Of a stretch of 64,000 nt of DNA, positions 1-6,464 are shown in pieces. The first letter of the stretch is position 1, and the number at the start of each line of letters is the position of its first letter. The translations under genes were made by a program, and so were the position numbers. The notes beneath the pieces are model-generated. The model had not been told where the DNA came from. It worked only from the letters and a program-made list of their open reading frames with translations, and ran no database searches. Source of the DNA: Faecalicatena_A orotica (GTDB lineage: Bacteria; Bacillota; Clostridia; Lachnospirales; Lachnospiraceae); NCBI RefSeq assembly GCF_040545875.1, contig NZ_JBEPMR010000002.1; one strand, given 5' to 3'.

Positions 1-504
1 TATCTCAGATGAAAATACGAGAGTCTCGCCGGTCATCGTATAAAACAGCGGCTTAATACCGAGCCGGTCCCGGAAGAGAAATAGTTCTTCCGACGCAGAA
101 TCCCATAAGGCGATTGCAAAAATTCCGTTTAACTTTTTGATGTAATCCCTGCCATGCAGCATATAACCTTCCAGAATCACTTCCGTATCGCTTGTCGTCC
201 GGAACTTCACCCCTTCCAGCAGCAGTTCTGTTTTCAGTTCATCCATGTTATAGATTTCACCGTTGAAAACAATCGCACACTCCCTGCCGTGCCGCTCTTT
301 TACAAGCGGCTGGTGTCCGGTCACCAGATCAATGATTTCCAGACGGACATGTGCAAGGCCACAGATGGGGCTCAAATAAGTACCTTCATCATCCGGCCCC
401 CTTTGTTTCTGCGCATGATTCATACCGTTCAAGATGCCGAGCCACTTCGTTTCTTCTGTCTTATAATCCCTGTAGGGATTAAAAAATCCAGCAATTCCGC
501 ACAT
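1..504 (-). CDS. asnB: Asparagine synthase, glutamine-hydrolysing (partial, N-terminal part)
   Basis: The reverse strand encodes about 168 residues of an N-terminal Ntn (class II) glutaminase domain and then runs off the left edge, so the synthetase domain is outside the window. The protein starts MCGIAGF, so the nucleophilic Cys2 is present. QRGPDDEG, the HVRLEIIDL stretch, the NGEIYN motif and an SDTE motif follow in the usual order, and LFLFRDRLGIKPL is also visible. The family makes asparagine from aspartate, ATP and glutamine in the cytosol. AAGGAGAAG lies just upstream of the ATG. This glutaminase site is intact, unlike that of the second asparagine synthase at 25229-26767. Confidence 0.9.
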   Translation of the reverse strand, partial: MCGIAGFFNPYRDYKTEETKWLGILNGMNHAQKQRGPDDEGTYLSPICGLAHVRLEIIDLVTGHQPLVKERHGRECAIVFNGEIYNMDELKTELLLEGVKFRTTSDTEVILEGYMLHGRDYIKKLNGIFAIALWDSASEELFLFRDRLGIKPLFYTMTGETLVFSSEI

Positions 505-523
505 TTTTTCTTCTCCTTTTTCA

Positions 524-657
524 TACTTTGTAATGCAGCGATGCTGCAATCCGCCCGAAGGGCGTGAGTTACGGGATGCCCTTTTGGGTATACTTTATAT
601 TGCAGCTGTGCTGCAATCTGCCCGGAGGGACTGGGGTACGGGATGTGCCCTCCGGGG
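524..657. repeat. Two tandem imperfect 67-nt structured repeats
   Basis: Two adjacent 67-nt units (524-590 and 591-657) both begin TACTTT. Each then holds a TGCAGC..GCTGCA palindrome followed by a GC-rich hairpin. In the second unit the hairpin stem is CCCGGAGGG / CCCTCCGGG. The pair lies between dpaB and asnB, both on the reverse strand, so it probably acts as a transcription terminator or mRNA 3' end for dpaB. The duplication of the whole unit is unusual. Confidence 0.7.
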
Positions 658-662
658 AATAT

Positions 663-1241
663 TTACTGGATGACCGGCTGATACTGCCTTCCTTCTAAAG
701 CAGCCTCAATAGAAGGAATTAGAAGCTCTGTATGCGCGATCATGGAATTCGGCTTTTTCTTCGGATTATCCTGACCAAATGGGATAAAATATATATTTTT
801 AGCATTCATCAGAAGGCCGATATTTTTCATATTCATTCCAAGGGCATCGTTTGTTGAGACGGAAATCAGAAGAGGCTTGTTGTTCCGCAGATGAGCCTTT
901 GCAGCCATCAGTGCGGGAGTATCGGTGATCCCGTTGGCAAGCTTTGCCAGGGTGTTTCCGGTGCAGGGGAAGAGAACAAGAATATCCAGCAGGCTTCCGG
1001 GGCCAATCGGTTCAGCCTGTGATATAGTCAGCATCGGTTTTACACCCGTGATTTCCTCCGCCTTTTCGATGAAGGTTTCCGCCCTTCCGAAACGGCTGTC
1101 GATGCTTCCTGCTGCATCGGAAAAAATCGTCTGTACGAGGGCACCTTCATCCACCAGTTTCTGTAGTTCTGTAAATGCTTTTTCGTAGGTACAGAAGGAA
1201 CCTGTAAAGGCTACTCCAATCGTTTTTCCTTTTAAAGACAA
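663..1241 (-). CDS. dpaB: Dipicolinate synthase subunit B
   Basis: 192 residues, the usual length of SpoVFB/DpaB, a flavoprotein-fold subunit that works with DpaA to make dipicolinic acid from dihydrodipicolinate in the mother cell during sporulation. The N-terminus KTIGVAFTGSFCTY matches the family, and the FPCTGNTLAKLANGITDTP segment is the flavoprotein-like cofactor region. The start is TTG at 1241, preceded by AAGGAGTG; the nearby ATG is out of frame. It lies 13 bp after dpaA on the same strand and is surely co-transcribed with it. Its presence indicates a spore former. Confidence 0.93.
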   Translation of the reverse strand: MSLKGKTIGVAFTGSFCTYEKAFTELQKLVDEGALVQTIFSDAAGSIDSRFGRAETFIEKAEEITGVKPMLTISQAEPIGPGSLLDILVLFPCTGNTLAKLANGITDTPALMAAKAHLRNNKPLLISVSTNDALGMNMKNIGLLMNAKNIYFIPFGQDNPKKKPNSMIAHTELLIPSIEAALEGRQYQPVIQ

Positions 1242-1254
1242 TTTGCATCACTCC

Positions 1255-2151
1255 TTATTCATTATTTGAAAGCATTGCAGCTTCGATGACTCTTTTTACC
1301 GCTTTGGCCGAAGATGAGGGGGCGTATTTTCCGGGAAGCCCCGGACATAACACGGCGTTTCGTCCCAAATGCCGGGCTTCTGCGTAATCTACTCCGCCGG
1401 GAGCAGAGGCAATATCAATGATTGTTACGGAAGACTTCATATGATTCAAAATTTCTGCGGTCAGTACCTTTGCCGGAATTGTATTGAATATAAAATCAAA
1501 TTCCCCCGCACATGCCGCAAATTCTTCCAGACTTCCGGTCCGGTCACTAACCGTTCCCGCGAGTGCTCGTTCCTTCGGCTGGTCGGAACTGGCATATACA
1601 TAGCAAAACATGCCCCGCAGATAAGAAACAAGCGTACTTCCGCATTTCCCATAACCGAGCACGGCACACTGGCTGCGGTGAAGATTCTGCGGGCTCCTCT
1701 GAATGGCTTCGCAGATGGCACCTTCTGCCGTGGCGATCGTATTATAAACCGCAAGAGATTCATCCTGCATAAGGTCATGTACAGAAACTCCCGCCTTGCG
1801 GACCGTATCCCTAAATTCCCCGGAAATACAGCCGGCAAAAAATGTCTGGCCTTCTTTGAGTAAACCCAGCAGGGAAGAAAGCGTAAGGTCTTTATCCAGA
1901 GCGTTCTGATTCAGATGGACGCCGTTTTTACTGAAAGGAATCGGACAGATAATACAGTCGGAGGAGCTTATTGCTTCTTCAAGAGATGAGGCCGGGGCAA
2001 CATAAGAAGCGTCTGAGCATCTGCCTTCATCCGGCGCAGCCATCAGGGAATAGTAAATGACGCGGTTCTGATGGTGTGCCAGCTCTTCAGCCAGATATAC
2101 CTGCCGCATATCTCCGCCAATGACCGCGTAATCGTATTGTGGATACTCCAT
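1255..2151 (-). CDS. dpaA: Dipicolinate synthase subunit A
   Basis: 298 residues. It is a Rossmann-fold NAD(P)-dependent subunit (SpoVFA/DpaA) with DYAVIGGDMRQ at the N-terminus and a second nucleotide-binding stretch, AVLGYGKCGSTL, in the C-terminal half; the C-terminus has the typical CPGLPGKYAP segment. Together with DpaB it forms dipicolinate synthase, needed for spore core dehydration and heat resistance. A longer frame opens at 2175, but AGGAG sits 7 nt before the ATG at 2151, so this start is preferred. First gene of a dpaAB operon. Confidence 0.93.
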   Translation of the reverse strand: MEYPQYDYAVIGGDMRQVYLAEELAHHQNRVIYYSLMAAPDEGRCSDASYVAPASSLEEAISSSDCIICPIPFSKNGVHLNQNALDKDLTLSSLLGLLKEGQTFFAGCISGEFRDTVRKAGVSVHDLMQDESLAVYNTIATAEGAICEAIQRSPQNLHRSQCAVLGYGKCGSTLVSYLRGMFCYVYASSDQPKERALAGTVSDRTGSLEEFAACAGEFDFIFNTIPAKVLTAEILNHMKSSVTIIDIASAPGGVDYAEARHLGRNAVLCPGLPGKYAPSSSAKAVKRVIEAAMLSNNE

Positions 2152-2182
2152 TGTGAAACTCCTGACAAAATACAATTTTATT

Positions 2183-2208
2183 TATTATATGCAGAGAATA
2201 AAATATGT
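2183..2208 (-). promoter_or_regulatory. Candidate mother-cell sigma factor promoter for dpaAB
   Basis: On the reverse strand CATATAATA (2191-2183) fits the CATAnnnTA -10 pattern shared by sigma E and sigma K promoters, with AC 15 bp upstream (consensus spacing 16-17). Placement before a dipicolinate operon makes sporulation control plausible. This is pattern matching only. Confidence 0.35.
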
Positions 2209-2250
2209 GATATTTCTATTTCATGGATGGAAAAACATAGAGTGTTCAGT

Positions 2251-2291
2251 TATAATAGAAGAAGATTCGCAATTGTTCATAGTAATGAACA
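2251..2291 (+). promoter_or_regulatory. guaA promoter -10 and a palindromic operator candidate
   Basis: TATAAT at 2251-2256 is followed by the perfect inverted repeat TGTTCAT-AGTA-ATGAACA (2274-2291), which would sit at or just after the transcription start. The -35 is weak (TGGAAA with a 17-bp spacer). A repressor site or an early mRNA stem-loop are both possible. Confidence 0.4.
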
Positions 2292-2334
2292 GATGTGAGG
2301 ATTATAAATGATCGAACGAAAGAGAGGAAAACAA

Positions 2335-3627
2335 ATGAAACAGGACATGATAGTTATTCTGGACCTGGGGAGTACGAATAACACAGTGCTTGCCCGTGAA
2401 ATCCGCGATCTTGGCGTATACAGCGAGATTCACCCTCACGACATCACCGTGGAAGAACTGAATGCATTGGATAATGTCAAAGGAATCATTTTAAACGGTG
2501 GAGAAAACCGTGTTGTAGACGGACAGGCAGTCGAGGTCAATCCGGCAGTTTATGACTGCGGATATCCGATCATTTCCGTAGATTATCCGGGATCAAAGTG
2601 TGAAAAACAATACACGGAACTGCCGGATACGGATACATTAAAGTCCTTTGTATTCGATGAGTGCAAAGCAGAAGCTAACTGGAACATGAAGAATTTCGTC
2701 GAGGACCAGACCGAGCTGATCAAACGTCAGGTCGGAGACCGTAAAGTATTGCTTGCCCTTTCAGGCGGTGTAGATTCATCCGTAGTCGCTGCACTTCTGT
2801 TGAAAGCGATCGGCCAGCAGTTAGTGTGCGTTCATGTCAATCATGGCCTGATGCGTAAAAATGAATCAGAAAGTGTTGTAGAGGTATTCAAGAACCAGCT
2901 GCACGCGAACCTGATCTATGTAGATGCCACAGAACGTTTCCTCGGCAAACTGGAAAACGTTGCAGACCCGGAGGAAAAACGTAAAATTATCGGTGGAGAA
3001 TTCATCCGTGTATTCGAGGAAGAAGCACGCAAACTGGACGGGATCGACTTCCTTGGACAGGGGACGATTTACCCCGATATTATTGAAAGCGGAACAAAGA
3101 CAGCTAAAATGGTGAAGTCTCATCATAATGTAGGCGGTCTGCCGGAAGACCTGCAGTTCGAACTGGTTGAGCCTCTGAAGCAACTATTCAAAGATGAAGT
3201 GCGTGCATGCGGAATCGAACTCGGACTGCCGCCACACATGGTATACCGCCAGCCATTTCCAGGGCCGGGATTAGGTGTACGCTGCCTCGGAGCGATCACC
3301 AGAGACAGACTGGAAGCTGTCAGAGAATCCGATGCGATTCTGCGAGAAGAATTCGAGAAAGCAGGACTGGATAAAAAAGTATGGCAGTATTTCACAGTAG
3401 TGCCGGACTTCAAATCAGTCGGAATGAAAAACCATGAGAGATGCTTTGAATACATGGTCATCCTGAGGGCAATCAATACAGTAGATGCAATGACAGCCAC
3501 CATCGAAAAGGTAGACTGGGAAGTGTTGGAGAAGATAACCGGAAGGATACTGGCAGAGGTGGAGAATGTCAATAGAGTGTGCTATGATATGTCACCGAAG
3601 CCGCCGGCGACGATAGAATTCGAGTGA
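2335..3627 (+). CDS. guaA: GMP synthase with vestigial glutaminase domain
   Basis: 430 residues against about 510-525 for usual GuaA. The C-terminal part is complete: PP-loop SGGVDS (143-148), the GQGTIYPD segment, the RQPFPGPGLG region and the C-terminal PKPPATIEFE. The N-terminal class I amidotransferase domain is cut to about 115 residues. The start (ILDLGSTNN..) and the ILNGGE strand are recognisable, but where a GICYG-type nucleophile elbow is expected the protein reads ISVDYPG (80-86), and the part carrying the catalytic His-Glu pair is missing. It should convert XMP to GMP with free ammonia. Start: GAGAGG precedes the ATG at 2335; an in-frame ATG at 2308 also has a GAGG site and cannot be excluded. 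Its 3' end appears to be the island attachment site. Confidence 0.93.
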   Translation: MKQDMIVILDLGSTNNTVLAREIRDLGVYSEIHPHDITVEELNALDNVKGIILNGGENRVVDGQAVEVNPAVYDCGYPIISVDYPGSKCEKQYTELPDTDTLKSFVFDECKAEANWNMKNFVEDQTELIKRQVGDRKVLLALSGGVDSSVVAALLLKAIGQQLVCVHVNHGLMRKNESESVVEVFKNQLHANLIYVDATERFLGKLENVADPEEKRKIIGGEFIRVFEEEARKLDGIDFLGQGTIYPDIIESGTKTAKMVKSHHNVGGLPEDLQFELVEPLKQLFKDEVRACGIELGLPPHMVYRQPFPGPGLGVRCLGAITRDRLEAVRESDAILREEFEKAGLDKKVWQYFTVVPDFKSVGMKNHERCFEYMVILRAINTVDAMTATIEKVDWEVLEKITGRILAEVENVNRVCYDMSPKPPATIEFE

Positions 3628-3632
3628 TAAAG
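3616..3632 (+). other. Candidate attL: guaA 3' end
   Basis: The last codons of guaA (GAATTCGAGTGA, encoding Glu-Phe-Glu-stop, 3616-3627) run into GTGATAAAG (3624-3632). The same GTGATAAAG recurs at 11080-11088, and a synonymous Glu-Phe-Glu-stop (GAGTTCGAATAG) recurs at 11097-11108. The guaA 3' end is a known integration site for genomic islands in several bacteria. The match here is imperfect, so this is a candidate. Confidence 0.5.
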
Positions 3633-3671
3633 CAGCTCTTAGAAAGCCAGTGTTTATGCAGGTTGCAAGCA

Positions 3672-3705
3672 AATTTGTTTAGTACGTGGCAACGATTTGG
3701 CAACA
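3672..3705 (+). repeat. Left subterminal repeat of the island
   Basis: AATTTGTTTAG, then CGTGGCAAC-GA-TTTGGCAACA (3685-3705). The 21-bp core matches 10974-10994 at 19 of 21 positions, in direct orientation. It holds two TGGCAAC direct repeats spaced like integrase arm-type binding sites. Confidence 0.65.
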
Positions 3706-3751
3706 CTTGTGTTATCACCGGCTGAATAAAATACTTCAATAACATAGAAAA

Positions 3752-3799
3752 ACCTTACTGATTTTCAGAAATGAAGCTGAAAGTCGGTAAGGTTTTTTT
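3752..3799 (+). terminator. Rho-independent terminator after guaA
   Basis: ACCTTACTGA..TTTTCAG pairs with CTGAAAG..TCGGTAAGGT and is followed by seven T. It resembles the terminator at 7628-7672. It probably ends guaA transcription now that the island separates guaA from its former downstream sequence. Confidence 0.8.
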
Positions 3800-3834
3800 C
3801 GTAAATATTGTTTTTTATTATGATTGGAAGAATA

Positions 3835-4419
3835 TTATATTAGCTTATTTGATAAAGACTCAAGTGAGGCGGATATTTTTTTTAGTGCTGAAAGTTCATC
3901 CTTGATTTCAGATCTTGTGGTAAGAACCCTATCTAAAAAATCAATATCAATAGAATATTTTTCGGATATGTTTTTCTTACAGGTTTGATAGCAGATTTCT
4001 ATTTCAAATTTCTTATCAGGATAATTCCTGAAGTCAAAAATTGAGCTAATATGTTGTTGAGGTGCTAAAAATACATTTTGAATATTTGCTATATTAAATT
4101 CATCAATATCTGTTTGACCAGCTTTTCCCCAATCTAAAGAGGGGGTGATTTTTAATGAAAGTAATTTTGCAGGTGAATTTCCAAAGTTTTTTATTATTAA
4201 TGAATGTAAAAAATCCACTTGGTTTTTCTCGATATAAAAAATAAGATTGCCTCTGTTTTGCTCAAAATATTGAATCCGTTGCTCTGTTAGTTGTTTTTTC
4301 ATCTCTTTAAGATTTTGGTAAGTAAAATATATAGCAACTATCGAGCCAATAAATGTGGCAAGCGTTAAGATTGTGCCTATAAACTGGAATAAGGTAGAGT
4401 GCCATTCTGCAGATGTCAT
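3835..4419 (-). CDS. Hypothetical membrane-anchored protein
   Basis: 194 residues; family not recognised. The N-terminus has one clear transmembrane helix (about residues 11-33, FIGTILTLATFIGSIVAIYF), followed by a short coiled-coil-like basic stretch (NLKEMKKQLTEQR) and a soluble domain rich in beta strands with a C-terminal helix (SALKKISASLESLSNKL). This layout is common for small phage- or island-encoded proteins of unknown role. AAGGAGG precedes the ATG. It lies downstream of the XRE regulator on the same strand but is separated from it by a palindrome (4458-4485), so it may be transcribed with the regulator or independently. Confidence 0.7.
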   Translation of the reverse strand: MTSAEWHSTLFQFIGTILTLATFIGSIVAIYFTYQNLKEMKKQLTEQRIQYFEQNRGNLIFYIEKNQVDFLHSLIIKNFGNSPAKLLSLKITPSLDWGKAGQTDIDEFNIANIQNVFLAPQQHISSIFDFRNYPDKKFEIEICYQTCKKNISEKYSIDIDFLDRVLTTRSEIKDELSALKKISASLESLSNKLI

Positions 4420-4457
4420 ATTAGTCCTCCTTTAATGTTAATGAAATATGCAACAGT

Positions 4458-4485
4458 ACAAATATAGGCTACAGCCTATGTTTGT
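4458..4485. promoter_or_regulatory. 28-bp palindrome between two island genes
   Basis: ACAAATATAGGCT-AC-AGCCTATGTTTGT, arms matching at 12 of 13 positions, in the gap between the XRE regulator and the membrane protein gene. Reverse-strand transcripts leaving the stem do not meet a T-tract, so an operator or processing site is at least as likely as a terminator. Confidence 0.5.
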
Positions 4486-4504
4486 ATGGCAAGATTTTTT
4501 GTGA

Positions 4505-5038
4505 CTAATTTTTCTTTTTGTTTTCCTTTTCAAATTCTTCTACGAGCATATCACTAAGTTCCTGAGAAGAAAGATGCACCCAATGCTGTGAGGCATCAAA
4601 TTTGGGGTAGTTATAACGCCATTGGCCATATTCTTCTTTTGTGATTTCACCACGTTCTAGTTTGGCGGCTTCTTGCTGCCATGCACGGAACATATCAAAC
4701 ATGGATGTGAAGGTTGAATAGTCCGATTTATCCAGTCGGAGGCAAGGTTCACCGTCAACCTCGCTGATTTTCAGACCGTACATATCTTCAAGAGCAAATA
4801 GTGTGTGCATAAGGCCGATGTAAGAATCAATATCCGGCACAGTGAGTGCGTTGGAACTGATATCAAAAACCAGTGCCATTTTTTCTACAAGGTCGCTTTT
4901 GGGAACTCTGGCTTCTGATTCGTACTGTGCCATACGGACGTCAGAGGTTTTCCCGAGGAAGCCGAGGATTTCACCTAACTGTTTTTGCGTCATGCCCTTA
5001 CGGTTGCGAAAGAACTTGATACGTTTGCCGATTGCCAT
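4505..5038 (-). CDS. XRE-family transcriptional regulator
   Basis: 177 residues. The N-terminal lambda-repressor-type HTH is clear: GKRIKFFRNRKGMTQKQLGEI, then a recognition-helix region (VRMAQYESEARVPK) and the family's tail VEKMALVFDISSNAL. The C-terminal half has no recognised domain and does not look like a LexA-type peptidase. GGAGG lies 8 nt before the ATG at 5038; the longer frame to 5104 lacks a ribosome site. It is divergent from the HTH-integrase genes, and two copies of a 21-bp operator lie between them, so it probably represses the excision/integration promoter and its own. Confidence 0.85.
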   Translation of the reverse strand: MAIGKRIKFFRNRKGMTQKQLGEILGFLGKTSDVRMAQYESEARVPKSDLVEKMALVFDISSNALTVPDIDSYIGLMHTLFALEDMYGLKISEVDGEPCLRLDKSDYSTFTSMFDMFRAWQQEAAKLERGEITKEEYGQWRYNYPKFDASQHWVHLSSQELSDMLVEEFEKENKKKN

Positions 5039-5108
5039 AATAAAACCTCCGATACTAAACAAATTTGTTGAATTTAGTGTAACACAGAGAAATAGAAATA
5101 GCAAGAAA

Positions 5109-5129
5109 AACTTAAATAAAAAAAGTTAG
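5109..5129. promoter_or_regulatory. Island operator copy 1
   Basis: AACTTAAATAAA then AAAAGTTAG: 18 of 21 positions identical to the copy at 5185-5205. It lies upstream of the -35 of the rightward promoter and near the start region of the XRE gene. Confidence 0.6.
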
Positions 5130-5147
5130 TATTTTTTTGAAAACCGC

Positions 5148-5176
5148 TTGACTTAACGGAATTTATTTAGTATCAT
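5148..5176 (+). promoter_or_regulatory. Promoter for HTH/integrase genes
   Basis: TTGACT (5148-5153), 17-bp spacer, TATCAT (5171-5176). The two operator copies flank it, which suits repression by the divergently encoded XRE protein. Confidence 0.75.
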
Positions 5177-5184
5177 AAACACGG

Positions 5185-5205
5185 AACTTAAACAAAAAGA
5201 GTTAA
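5185..5205. promoter_or_regulatory. Island operator copy 2
   Basis: AACTTAAACAAA then AAGAGTTAA, an imperfect dyad (AACT..AGTT) placed at the expected transcription start. The same site recurs at 11057-11077 with 19 of 21 identities. Confidence 0.65.
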
Positions 5206-5227
5206 ACGGAGAGGGGTGGATAATGAG

Positions 5228-5407
5228 ATGACAGAAAAATCATTTTTGACTGTGGAAGAAGTGGCAGCGGAATTGCGGGTGTCAAAGTCGAAAGCCTATC
5301 AGATTGTGCGGGAAATGAACGCAGAATTACAGAAACAGAAATATTTGACGGTGGCCGGTCGTGTGAATGCTGCATTTTTTCATAAAAAGATGTGTTACAG
5401 CGATTAA
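5228..5407 (+). CDS. Small HTH protein, excisionase-type
   Basis: 59 residues: MTEKSFLTVEEVAAELRVS, then KSKAYQIVREMN, ending in a short basic tail. This is the winged-HTH/AlpA-like pattern of small DNA-binding proteins found just before integrases in Tn916-like and related islands, where they often act as recombination directionality factors. GAGGGG lies 11 nt before the ATG at 5228. A GTG at 5216 is in frame but too close to that site. It is 20 bp before the integrase gene and read from the same promoter. Function as excisionase is inferred from size and position. Confidence 0.75.
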   Translation: MTEKSFLTVEEVAAELRVSKSKAYQIVREMNAELQKQKYLTVAGRVNAAFFHKKMCYSD

Positions 5408-5427
5408 GCGGAAAGGAGATGATCTGA

Positions 5428-6063
5428 ATGGTTGTATACAAAGACAATGCTACGGGAATCTGGCGGGTAATCTATTGCTTCACGAATTGGAAAGGGGAGC
5501 GGAAGCAGACACAGAAGCGAGGATTTGCTACAAAGCGGGAGGCGCTAGTCTGGGAGCATGAAGCGATGCTGAAACAGGGCGCAAAGCTGGATATGACTTT
5601 CGCCAGTTTCTTTGAGGTTTACGAAGCTGACAAGAAGCAGCGTGTCAAGGAAAGCACATGGGAATCCAAAAGCCATGTGATACGCACAAAGATTTTACCG
5701 TATTTCGGGAATCGGAAGATAGCGGAGATTGAAGCGAAGGATGTCATTGCATGGCAGAATGAACTTATGGCGTACCATGACGAGAAAGGAAAGTCCTATC
5801 CGGCGGATTATCTGAAAACTATACACGCTCAGCTTACAGCAATTTTCAACCACGCTGTGAACTTTTACAACCTGCCTTACAATCCGGCAAGACAGGCGGG
5901 CACAATGGGAAACGAGATTCCTAAGGAAATGGATTTCTGGACAAAAGAAGAATATCTGAAATTTTCAGAAGCCATGATGGATAAGCCCCGTTCCTACTAT
6001 GCTTTCGAAATGCTCTACTGGTTTGGCATGGCAAAGGCAGATTACGGAGAAATCCTTGGATAA
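5428..6063 (+). pseudogene. int: Tyrosine recombinase (integrase), truncated
   Basis: 211 residues read, against about 370-400 for intact relatives. Present: the N-terminal AP2-like DNA-binding domain (VVYKDNATGIWRVIY..KRGFATKREALVWE) and the SAM-like core-binding domain (TFASFFEVYEADKKQRVKESTWESK.., PYFGNRKIAEI, NPARQAG). The reading then breaks off at FEMLYWFGM, just where the catalytic domain begins, so the R..H-x-x-R..Y residues are all missing. The last dozen residues (MAKADYGEI..) come from an unrelated gene fragment. AGGAG precedes the ATG. It presumably once mediated integration at guaA. Confidence 0.88.
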
Positions 6064-6260
6064 TTAACCTTTCAGCGGTTATCGGAGAGAACTATTGCTG
6101 CAGGGGATATAGAAATCACGGATACGGCGAACAGACACAGTATATTGGCTTTATTGGACTTGAGGACGACGTAGAGATATGCGTTGCAGTTTTCAAATAT
6201 GCGGTGGATTGCATACTTTCGGAGATTAAGCGAATTAAGAAAGAGAAGGAGAATGCATAA
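6028..6260 (+). pseudogene. Remnant of a DUF2786-type protein
   Basis: Directly fused to the broken integrase. MAKADYGEI is read in the integrase frame (from 6028); after a frame change the sequence continues as an open stretch of about 70 codons (6051-6260): PWIINLSAVIGENYCC, then GFIGLEDDVEICVAVFKYAV and a lysine-rich end. This resembles the C-terminal half of DUF2786/DUF7168 island proteins (PWRRxLAxVIAENF.., xGFExDAEIAxxVF). The joint shows that a deletion removed the integrase catalytic domain and the start of this gene. Family assignment is from memory of the motif pattern. Confidence 0.55.
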
Positions 6261-6327
6261 CCGGGAAGCACGATGACAGGGGGAGGGGTGATTAAAGTCC
6301 TCTGAGCTGCCATGAAGAGAATTCCTG

Positions 6328-6377
6328 CCAGCTAGTCAAGAGCGTCGTAGTTGTTCAGTTTGCTCTTAACTAGCTGG
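6328..6377. repeat. 16-bp inverted repeat
   Basis: CCAGCTAGTCAAGAGC (6328-6343) pairs with GCTCTTAACTAGCTGG (6362-6377) around an 18-nt loop, 15 of 16 pairs. No T-tract follows. It marks the boundary between the decayed recombination module and the cargo genes. Confidence 0.6.
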
Positions 6378-6397
6378 TGGGGATTTGCTAGTTTTGC

Positions 6398-6426
6398 TTT
6401 ACAGTAAAATGACGGAGAGATATAAT
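6398..6426 (+). promoter_or_regulatory. Promoter for the beta-lactamase-like lipoprotein
   Basis: TTTACA (6398-6403), 17-bp spacer, TATAAT (6421-6426), 38 bp before the start codon. Confidence 0.65.
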
Positions 6427-6464
6427 GAAACTAATTACTTTATGGCTAGATATGGGAGGGCGAC

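Noticed and set aside
154..567. 137-residue forward frame over the asnB start
   Set aside because: It is the antisense shadow of the asparagine synthase gene, has no ribosome site and shows no domain.
2176..2334. Purine riboswitch before guaA
   Set aside because: The short leader has one palindrome but none of the conserved purine aptamer segments.
6116..6313. 65-residue reverse frame in the island
   Set aside because: No ribosome site, low-complexity sequence, and it overlaps the DUF2786-like remnant on the other strand.
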